DNA from: Palsa-504 sp963744575
Lineage (GTDB): Bacteria; Actinomycetota; Actinomycetes; Streptosporangiales; Streptosporangiaceae
DNA: 64,000 bases
Reading direction: 5' to 3'
Assembly (NCBI GenBank): GCA_963744575.1
Contig: CAVUUF010000022.1
Span: forward strand, 45,589-109,588
A program made the translations under genes and the position numbers. The notes beneath the pieces were generated by a model. That model was not told where the DNA came from. It was given only the letters and a program-made list of their open reading frames with translations, and made no database searches. Of the stretch, positions 28,624 through 35,351 are shown piece after piece. The number at the start of each line of letters is the position of its first letter. Within the stretch, counting starts at the first letter, position 1.

Positions 28624-29085
28624 ATGACCACCATCCAGGAGAACGCTCGCCCGGCGCCGCTCATCGGGCAGGCGGTGGGACAGGCTCAGGCCTCGCTGAC
28701 CAGGTTGCTCGTCGGCGTGCTGGCCGAGTCGGGCACCAGCTACCAGGCCTGGCTCGGCCTGCAGCGGCTGGCCGCCCTCGGCGGCCAGGCGACCCGGGAG
28801 GCCTACCAGCGCGACCTAAGCGACTGGCTCCTGCTGGACGGCCCGGCCGCCGCCCGGCTGGCCGGCAACCTGATCGCGGCCGACCTGGCCGACACCGAGG
28901 ACGGCGAGGTCCGGGTGACCGCGCGGGGGCGGGAGTTGCGCGAGCAGGTGCTCACCGCGTCTGCGAAGATCACCCGTCCGATGCTGGCCACGATCGACCG
29001 CGACGACCTCGAGACCACCGTCCGGACGCTGGACGAGATCACCAGGCGAGCCCGGGGGACGATCACTACGGAGGGAGACCGATGA
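28624..29085 (+). CDS. Winged-helix (MarR-like) regulator upstream of hemerythrin protein
   Basis: 153 aa. The sequence IGQAVGQAQASLTRLLVGVLAESGTSYQAWL then DLSDWLLLDGPAAARLAGNL, IAADLADTEDGEVRVTARG and a C-terminal helical part follow the MarR plan: dimer helix, recognition helix, wing, dimer helix. A GAGGGGA site precedes ATG 28624. The stop overlaps the hemerythrin gene by four bases. Two MarR-like regulators back to back suggest cross-regulation; the ligand is unknown. Confidence 0.75.
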   Translation: MTTIQENARPAPLIGQAVGQAQASLTRLLVGVLAESGTSYQAWLGLQRLAALGGQATREAYQRDLSDWLLLDGPAAARLAGNLIAADLADTEDGEVRVTARGRELREQVLTASAKITRPMLATIDRDDLETTVRTLDEITRRARGTITTEGDR

Positions 29086-29816
29086 CGACGCAGAAACTGC
29101 CCGGCGCCGACGCTGCCCGGCACGGCACCGGCGACGCCGACCTGGCCATCATGCTGGCGGCGCACCGCGCGTTCCGCCGCGACCTGGCCAGGCTGGCCCG
29201 TGCGGCGGCCGCGCCCGACCGGTCCGACCCGGCCAGGCGCCGGTCGGTCGCGGCCGGCTGGGAGCTGTTCAAGCACGAACTGCACCTGCACCACACCGCC
29301 GAGGACGAGATCATCTGGCCGGAACTGCGGCCGCGGCTGGCGCACAGCGAGCACGCCCTGTCGGTACTGGACGCGATGGAGGAGGAGCACGAGCGAATCG
29401 ATCCGCTGCTGGCCGCCGTGGACGCGGCGTTCGCGCAGCGCGACCCGGCGGCCGGCCCGGCGGCAGGCGCGGCGAGCGGCCCGGCGCCAGGCGCGGTCGA
29501 CGACTGGCCGGGTGAGGACCGGCTGGCGGACGTCATCGACGTCCTGGCCAGCACGCTGACCGGTCACCTCGCGCACGAGGAGCGGGACTGCCTGCCGCTG
29601 ATCGGCGTGGCCCTGACCGCCGCGGAATGGCGCGGCGTCGGCTTCAAGATAGCGCGGCAGAACGGCCTGTCCAACGGGGGCGAGATGTTCGCCTGGATCC
29701 TGGACGGCGCCGGCCGCGAGGATGCCGCCGCCACGCTGGGCACCCTCCCGCCGCCGCTGCGCCTGCTCTACCGGGGCGTCTGGAAGCGCCGCTTCGAGAA
29801 GAACCCGCGCTGGTAG
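29082..29816 (+). CDS. Hemerythrin HHE-domain protein
   Basis: 244 aa. Helices contain LAAHRAFRRDLARLARA, LFKHELHLHHTAEDEIIWPEL, MEEEHERIDPLLAAVD and LTGHLAHEERDCLPLIG, the His/Glu pattern of a diiron hemerythrin-like four-helix bundle (residues about 20-180). An Ala/Gly/Pro insert lies at about 125-145. A tail of about 60 residues (KIARQNGLSNGGEMFAWILDG) resembles that of actinobacterial HHE proteins. It could bind oxygen, NO or iron; coupling to the preceding regulator suggests a stress-responsive unit. Confidence 0.9.
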   Translation: MTTQKLPGADAARHGTGDADLAIMLAAHRAFRRDLARLARAAAAPDRSDPARRRSVAAGWELFKHELHLHHTAEDEIIWPELRPRLAHSEHALSVLDAMEEEHERIDPLLAAVDAAFAQRDPAAGPAAGAASGPAPGAVDDWPGEDRLADVIDVLASTLTGHLAHEERDCLPLIGVALTAAEWRGVGFKIARQNGLSNGGEMFAWILDGAGREDAAATLGTLPPPLRLLYRGVWKRRFEKNPRW

Positions 29817-29827
29817 CGAGGAAACGC

Positions 29828-29868
29828 CGCTCCAACGACATCGCTGCCACATCGATGTCGTTGGAGCG
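29828..29868. terminator. 16-bp perfect inverted repeat after the hemerythrin gene
   Basis: CGCTCCAACGACATCG (29828-29843) pairs with CGATGTCGTTGGAGCG (29853-29868) around a nine-base loop. It begins 11 bases after the hemerythrin stop, so a terminator role is likely. It contains no U-tract. Confidence 0.65.
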
Positions 29869-29882
29869 ACATCGCTGCCACA
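29836..29882. repeat. 16-bp direct repeat overlapping the hairpin
   Basis: CGACATCGCTGCCACA occurs at 29836-29851 and again at 29867-29882 (31-bp period). The first copy spans one arm and the loop of the hairpin. The mosaic of direct and inverted copies suggests slippage or a partly duplicated element. Confidence 0.7.
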
Positions 29883-29976
29883 CCCATGCTGTTTCGCAGG
29901 CGCCGACCGCGTGGCGCGCGGGGCTGGTGGGACTAATGAGGCTCAAGGTCCGGAAAAGGCGCGGCTAAGCCTCGGC

Positions 29977-30014
29977 GGGGCGCCGCTGAGACCGCGGGGC
30001 GCCGCTGAGACCGC
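29977..30014. repeat. 19-bp perfect tandem duplication
   Basis: GGGGCGCCGCTGAGACCGC at 29977-29995 is repeated without a gap at 29996-30014. It lies in the convergent space between the hemerythrin and kdpE genes. Confidence 0.85.
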
Positions 30015-30062
30015 ACCTAGCCCCGGCGAGAGTCCCGGCGGAGCCGGCGAGCGACCGGGGAT

Positions 30063-30740
30063 CTACGGCCTGAACCGGTAGCCCATGCCCGACTCGGTGA
30101 GCAGGTACCTCGGCCGGGAGGGTTCGGGTTCCAGCTTGCGGCGCAGCTGGGCCAGGTAGACCCGCAGGTAGTTGCTCTCGGTCTCGTACGCCGGGCCCCA
30201 GACCTCGCGCAGCAGCTGCCGCTGGGTGACCAGCCGGCCGCTGTTGCGCACCAGGACCTCGAGCAGCTGCCACTCGGTCGGGGTCAGCCGGACGGCGGAG
30301 CCGTCCGCCCGCACGACCTGCTTCGCCGCCAGGTCCACGGTGAAGTCGCCGGTGACCACGACCGGCTCGTCCGGCGCGGGCGACGCGCGGCGGACCGCGG
30401 CCCGCAGCCGGGCCAGCAGTTCGTCCATGCCGAACGGCTTGGTCACGTAGTCATCCGCGCCCGCGTCCAGCGCGGCCACCTTCTGGCCCTCCTGCCCCCA
30501 CGCGGACAGCACGATGATCGGGATCGAGGTCCAGCCGCGGACGCCGTGGATAACCTCGGTGCCGTCCATGTCCGGCAGCCCGAGGTCCAGGATGATCACA
30601 TCCGGGCGGTCGCGCGCCACCGCGGCGAGCCCCGTGGTGCCGTCGACGGCCGTGCTGACGTCGTACTCGCGCGCGCTGAGGTTGATCCGCAGCGCACGCA
30701 GGATGGACGGCTCATCGTCGACGACGAGCACCCGCGTCAT
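30063..30740 (-). CDS. kdpE: KdpE-like OmpR-family response regulator
   Basis: 225 aa. The receiver has VLVVDDEPSILRALRINLSA, phospho-acceptor Asp52 (IILDLGLPDMDG) and DDYVTKPFGMDELLAR. The winged-helix output has LTPTEWQLLEVLVRNSGRLV, YLRVYLAQLRRKLEPEPSRP and ESGMGYRF, the KdpE pattern. It overlaps the kinase gene by four bases. The usual targets, kdpFABC, are not in the window; the adjacent KimA-type permeases are the obvious candidates. Confidence 0.93.
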   Translation of the reverse strand: MTRVLVVDDEPSILRALRINLSAREYDVSTAVDGTTGLAAVARDRPDVIILDLGLPDMDGTEVIHGVRGWTSIPIIVLSAWGQEGQKVAALDAGADDYVTKPFGMDELLARLRAAVRRASPAPDEPVVVTGDFTVDLAAKQVVRADGSAVRLTPTEWQLLEVLVRNSGRLVTQRQLLREVWGPAYETESNYLRVYLAQLRRKLEPEPSRPRYLLTESGMGYRFRP

Positions 30741-32743
30741 GACCCCGTGCCGAGCGCGGACTTGTCCGCGCTCGCCATCGGCAGCGTGATCCGCACGGTC
30801 AGGCCGCCGCCCGGCGTGTCGGTGGCCGCGATCCGCCCGCCCATCGCCTCGGCGAAGCCCTTGGCCACCGCCAGGCCGAGCCCCACGCCCGCATGCCGCA
30901 CCCGGTCGCCGGCCCGGGCGAACGGCTCGAAGATGCGCTCCTTCTGCTGGTCGGGCACCCCCGGCCCGTGGTCCACCACTTCCAGCCGCACCGTGCCGTC
31001 TTCGAGCGAGGCGTGCAGCTCGGGCGGCCGGGCCGGCGGCGAGTAGCGCAGCGCGTTGGAGAACAGATTGGCCAGCACCCGCTCGAGCAGGCCGGGGTCG
31101 GCGAGCACCAGCGGGAAGCCTTCGGGCACCGCCATCTCCAGGCGCAGGCTGTCGTCGAGCCCGAGCAGCGCCACCGGCGCCACCTCGTCGATGGCGGTCG
31201 GGCGCAGGAACGGCTGCAGCGACCCGGTGTGCAGGCGGCTCATGTCGAGCAGGTTGCCGATCAGGGCGTCGAGCCGGTCCGCGTTCTGCTCGATGGTGGC
31301 CAGCAGGTCAGCCTGGTCCTCCTCGGACCACTGCACATCCGTCTGCCGCAGGCTGCTGACCGAAGCCTTGATCGACGCGAGCGGCGTGCGCAGGTCGTGG
31401 CTGACCGCGGCGAGCAGCGCGGTCCGCATCCGGTTGCCCTCGGCCAGCGCCTCGGCCTGGGCGGCCTGGGTCCGTAGCCGTTCCCGGTCCAGCGCGGCCG
31501 CCGCCTGGGCGGCGTAGCCCGCGAGCAGCGCCGGCGTGGCCGAGGCATCCTGCCCGGTGACGAGCAGGGTCAGGTCGTCCCGGATGTCGATGCGGGAGGC
31601 CGGGGGCAGGCGCCCCTCGACGTTGCTCGAGGCGGCGCGTACCCACCGGCCGCCGGCCCGTTCGGTCAATTCGGCCTGGCCGCCGTGGGTCCTGGTGAGG
31701 TGATCGAGCACGGCCGCGGGCGAGTCGGCCCCGCCCAGCACGGTCTGCGCCAGCTCCAGCAGGGAGGCTGCCTCGTCCCGGGCCCGGGCGGCCTGCACGG
31801 CGCGCCGGGCGGCGAGGTGGACCACGCTGCTGACCGCGACCGCCACCGTCACGAACAGCAGCAGCGCCAGCAGGTTCTTGGGCTCCTGGATGGTGAAGGT
31901 GTGCAGCGGCTCGGTGAAAAACCAGTTGAGCAGCAGGCTGGCCGCCACCGCGGCGAGCACGGCGGGCCAGAAGCCGCCCACCACCGTGATCGTCACCACC
32001 GCGACCAGGTAGATGAGCAGGTCGTCGGCGAGGTTCAGGTGCGGCCGCCAGGCCGCCAGGACCGCGGTGAGCGCCGGGAGCAGCACGGCGGCCAGCAGCA
32101 CCCCGGCTAGCCGCCGGCGGGCGTCGATCCCGCCGCCCGGGCCGTCCAGGCCGGGCGTCACGAGGCCGAACGTCCCGCCGGTCTCAGCCGCGCCGCCGTT
32201 CCGGCCGGGCGCCGGGCGGGCCAGGCCGCGCGGGGCCCTGCTCTGGGCAGGGCGGCCAGGTCGCATACCCCTATAGGTACCCATGCTTACCAGTGTGAGT
32301 CGCCGCCAGTACCAGCGGAAGACCAGGCCCAGGCCGGCCCCGGCCAGCGCGGTCGCGCCGGCCACCACGGCGGCGTGAACGGCGAACGGCCCGGTCGGGT
32401 GCAGCTGCGCGTAGGGCGGCCGGGAGAACCCGACCGTGGTGAGCCAGCCGATGCCGGCCAGCGGGACCGCCGCAAGCGGCTCGGCGGTGAACGAGGTGGC
32501 GCCGGCCACCGCCGCGCAGGCGATCAGCACCCCGGTCGCGGTCAGCCGGCCGTGCAGCGCGGCGGCCACCGTGCCCACGGCCAGGAACATGGCGAAACCG
32601 ACCGGCAGTGCGTAGGGCGCCGGTATCGCGCGCTGTCCCAGACCGTGAGTCATCTCGGTTGCTATTCCAGCCGCGCTTCCGGCCGATATCAGCGTTCTTG
32701 ACGGATCCTTAACGCCCGGCCCGGAAAGCTTGACGGGCCGCAT
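30737..32743 (-). CDS. KdpD-related sensor histidine kinase lacking the KdpD/USP input domain
   Basis: 668 aa. Residues about 40-150 are a hydrophobic block of about four helices with no Walker motifs, in place of the normal KdpD and USP domains. Residues about 212-320 form the DUF4118 four-helix domain (NLADDLLIYLVAVVTITVVG, LLLNWFFTEPLHTFTI). A GAF-like linker follows. HisKA carries His449 (LAAVSHDLRTPLASIKASV), and the ATPase domain has NLFSNALRYSP and GVGLGLAVAKGFAEAMGG. ATG 32743 is the longest start; ATG 32653 (MTHGLGQRA) is a reasonable alternative that keeps all helices. It is coupled to kdpE and divergent from the first KimA gene. Confidence 0.9.
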   Translation of the reverse strand: MRPVKLSGPGVKDPSRTLISAGSAAGIATEMTHGLGQRAIPAPYALPVGFAMFLAVGTVAAALHGRLTATGVLIACAAVAGATSFTAEPLAAVPLAGIGWLTTVGFSRPPYAQLHPTGPFAVHAAVVAGATALAGAGLGLVFRWYWRRLTLVSMGTYRGMRPGRPAQSRAPRGLARPAPGRNGGAAETGGTFGLVTPGLDGPGGGIDARRRLAGVLLAAVLLPALTAVLAAWRPHLNLADDLLIYLVAVVTITVVGGFWPAVLAAVAASLLLNWFFTEPLHTFTIQEPKNLLALLLFVTVAVAVSSVVHLAARRAVQAARARDEAASLLELAQTVLGGADSPAAVLDHLTRTHGGQAELTERAGGRWVRAASSNVEGRLPPASRIDIRDDLTLLVTGQDASATPALLAGYAAQAAAALDRERLRTQAAQAEALAEGNRMRTALLAAVSHDLRTPLASIKASVSSLRQTDVQWSEEDQADLLATIEQNADRLDALIGNLLDMSRLHTGSLQPFLRPTAIDEVAPVALLGLDDSLRLEMAVPEGFPLVLADPGLLERVLANLFSNALRYSPPARPPELHASLEDGTVRLEVVDHGPGVPDQQKERIFEPFARAGDRVRHAGVGLGLAVAKGFAEAMGGRIAATDTPGGGLTVRITLPMASADKSALGTGS

Positions 32744-32823
32744 ACGGCGGCGGCCGGGGGGCCCGGATTAGCGTCGGGAGACATGATCGGCAACCGAGCG
32801 TCCCGGACGGAGCAAGAAGCCTA

Positions 32824-35295
32824 GTGGCCGTGCGCAAGGCGGCCGGCCTGCTCGGCGGCCAACCGAACGAACTCCCGGAGACCTTCTGGTACTCGGCCAA
32901 GCGTCGCCTGCTTGGGCCGCCGATGATCAACGCGCAGCTCCGGGAGCAGCGGCTGTCAAAATTTCTCGCGCTGGGCGTGCTGTCCCCGGACGGCATCTCC
33001 TCCTCGGCCTACGGCACCGAGGAAATCCTCATTGAGCTGATCCAGCTCTTCGGCATAGCCGCGTTCGCGGTGCTGATGCCGATGACCGCGGTGATCTTGT
33101 TCGTCATGCTGCTCGTGGTGCTCCTCTACCGCGAGGTGGTCACGGTCTATACCCGGGCCGGCGGATCCTACGTGGTTGCCAGGGACAACTTCGGGCCGCG
33201 GATCGCGCAGGTCGCCGCCGTGGCGCTGCTGATCGATTACGTAGTCACCGTCGCGGTGCAGATCGCCGCGGGTACGGCGGCAGTCGCCTCGGCGTTCCCG
33301 GCCATCGGCCCATACGTGACGCCGATATCGATCGGCGTCATCCTGCTGATGTGCTTCGGTAACCTGCGCGGCATCCGGGAGGCGGGCAAGATCTTCGCGC
33401 TGCCCACCTACCTGTTCTCCGGTTCGGTCATCCTGATGATCGTGGTCGGGCTCATCCGCGAGGCGCTCGGTAACCTGCCGCAGCAGAACATCTACGCCCT
33501 CCACGGGCTGTACCCCATCGGCAAGGGCACCTCCAGCGTTACGAGCTTGTTTATCATCTTCGTGCTGCTGAAGGCGTTTGCTAACGGGGGCGCCTCGCTG
33601 ACCGGCATCGAGGCGGTCTCCAACGCCGTCAGCGCGTTCAGGCCGCCCGAGGGCATCAACGCCCGCCGGGTCCTGGTGATGGAGGGCCTGATCCTCGGCA
33701 CGCTGGTGGCCGGCATCTCCTGGCTAGCGCATCTGACCCACGCCGCTCCCTATAAGCTCGGATTCCCGACCGTGATCTCGCAGGAAGCCGACATCGTGTT
33801 CGGGTCCGCTGGGCACTTCATGTTCTGGGTGGTGCAGGCGGCGACCGCGCTGATCCTGTACACCGGCGGAAACACGAGCTTCAACGGCTTCCCGTTCCTG
33901 ACCAGCTTCGTCGCCGAGGACTCCTTCCTGCCGCGGTGGATGATGAAACGCGGCCAGCGGCTGGTCTTCTCCAACGGCATCATCGTGCTGACGGTGTTGT
34001 CCGTGACGCTGGTAGGGGTGGTCGGCGCCAACGTGAACGCGCTGGTCCCGTTCTACGCAATCGGCGTGTTCACCGCCTTCACCATGGCCGGGTTCGGCAT
34101 GGCGAGGTACTTCCGCACGCATAAGCCACCGGGCTGGCGGCACAAGCTGGTCATCTGCCTCTCGTCCGGGGTGCTCACCTCGATCGTGGTGGTGATCTTT
34201 GCCGTGGTGAAGTTCAAGGCGGGCGCCTGGCTGATCCTGATCATCTTCCCGGTCGGGGTCTTCGCGCTGATCAGGCTGAACCGGCAGTACCGCGCGGAGT
34301 CGCGGGCGCTGCAGAGCATCGGGGAGCGGCGCGCGTCGGGCGAGGGGCCGCGGCAGCCGAACTACACCCGCCGGGTCGTCATCGTGTTCGTGGACGACTT
34401 CGACCTGTCCACCATCGCCGCGCTGCGTTACGCCAAGAGCCTGCGGCCGACCACGGTCCGGGCCGTGCACTTCGTCATCGACACCGAGCAGGCGGAGAAG
34501 CTGCGCGCGGCCTGGCTGCCGGACCGCAACGTCTCGCTCGAGTTCATCGACTGCCCCGACCGCAGGCTGACCCGGGCCGCCGCCGACCTGGCGGCCCGCG
34601 AGGCCGAGACACCCGGTACGCAGGTCACCGCGATCCTGCCCCGGCGCAGCTTCTCGCCGCTGCTCGGCCGGCTGCTGCACGACCGCACCGCGGACAAGAT
34701 CGCCGGCGTGGTCAGCCGGGTGCCGAACGCCGCGGCCACCATCATCCCGTTCGACGTGCAGAACCGGCTGCACGTGCTGCAGCGGCGCCAGGCCGAGCGG
34801 GACGGCCAGGCGCCGGCCAGCCTGACCCCGGTGCCGGGCCCGCCCGCATCCGGCGAAGGCGCGTCTGCCGGGAGCACAGCGGCCGAGTTGAAGCACCTCG
34901 AGGTGGCGGCCGCGGCCGCCACGCCGGCCGACGAGAAGCCCGGGCCGCTGCCCGGCGCGGGCAGCTACGGCCGGCCGATACCGCCGCCGGACGTCACCCC
35001 GATCGGCTCGATCCGCCAGCCGGGCAAGGTCACCGTGGAGGGGCGGGTCCGGGTGGTCGAGATCCGTTCGGTGGAGCACAACTCCGTGCTGGCCTGCGAG
35101 ATTTCCGATTCCACCGGGGACCTCACCGCGCTGTTCTACGGCCGGTCCCGGATCGCCGGCCTGATGTGCGGATCCCGGGTCCGGTTCCGCGGCCCGGCCG
35201 GCATCAAGGCCGGCGTCCCGGTCATGGTCAACCCGGCCTACGAGCTCATCGTCCCGGATACGACCGGCAAGCCCGGTGCGGACGGAGATAAATAG
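32824..35295 (+). CDS. KimA-type APC potassium permease with USP-like and C-terminal OB-fold domains
   Basis: 823 aa. Residues 1-490 form an APC-fold permease matching the B. subtilis KimA signature (REQRLSKFLALGVLSPDGIS then SSAYGTEEILI; YTRAGGSYVVARDNFGPR; TAAVASAFPAIGPY; GGASLTGIEAVSNAV). Residues about 517-650 are a USP-like cytosolic domain (RRVVIVFVDDFDLSTIAAL, LRPTTVRAVHFVID), the place of the c-di-AMP-responsive domain in KimA. Residues about 735-812 form an OB-fold-like module (VTVEGRVRVVEIRSVEHNS, STGDLTALFYGRS, SRVRFRGPAGIKAG) not present in KimA. Predicted role: potassium import, by analogy. The start is GTG 32824. It converges on its paralogue. Confidence 0.88.
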   Translation: MAVRKAAGLLGGQPNELPETFWYSAKRRLLGPPMINAQLREQRLSKFLALGVLSPDGISSSAYGTEEILIELIQLFGIAAFAVLMPMTAVILFVMLLVVLLYREVVTVYTRAGGSYVVARDNFGPRIAQVAAVALLIDYVVTVAVQIAAGTAAVASAFPAIGPYVTPISIGVILLMCFGNLRGIREAGKIFALPTYLFSGSVILMIVVGLIREALGNLPQQNIYALHGLYPIGKGTSSVTSLFIIFVLLKAFANGGASLTGIEAVSNAVSAFRPPEGINARRVLVMEGLILGTLVAGISWLAHLTHAAPYKLGFPTVISQEADIVFGSAGHFMFWVVQAATALILYTGGNTSFNGFPFLTSFVAEDSFLPRWMMKRGQRLVFSNGIIVLTVLSVTLVGVVGANVNALVPFYAIGVFTAFTMAGFGMARYFRTHKPPGWRHKLVICLSSGVLTSIVVVIFAVVKFKAGAWLILIIFPVGVFALIRLNRQYRAESRALQSIGERRASGEGPRQPNYTRRVVIVFVDDFDLSTIAALRYAKSLRPTTVRAVHFVIDTEQAEKLRAAWLPDRNVSLEFIDCPDRRLTRAAADLAAREAETPGTQVTAILPRRSFSPLLGRLLHDRTADKIAGVVSRVPNAAATIIPFDVQNRLHVLQRRQAERDGQAPASLTPVPGPPASGEGASAGSTAAELKHLEVAAAAATPADEKPGPLPGAGSYGRPIPPPDVTPIGSIRQPGKVTVEGRVRVVEIRSVEHNSVLACEISDSTGDLTALFYGRSRIAGLMCGSRVRFRGPAGIKAGVPVMVNPAYELIVPDTTGKPGADGDK

Positions 35296-35304
35296 GGCCG
35301 AACG

Positions 35305-35326
35305 GGCCGGGTTATCCGCCCCGGCC
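35305..35326. terminator. Hairpin between the convergent KimA paralogues
   Basis: GGCCGGG (35305-35311) pairs with CCCGGCC (35320-35326) around an eight-base loop. It lies between the two stops, so it may terminate both. Confidence 0.5.
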
Positions 35327-35351
35327 ACCGCTCGTCAGGTTCCGGGCTTGG

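Noticed and set aside
33724..35328. 534-codon minus-strand ORF over the first KimA gene
   Set aside because: His/Arg/Asp-rich shadow; the plus strand shows the permease, USP and OB-like motifs.
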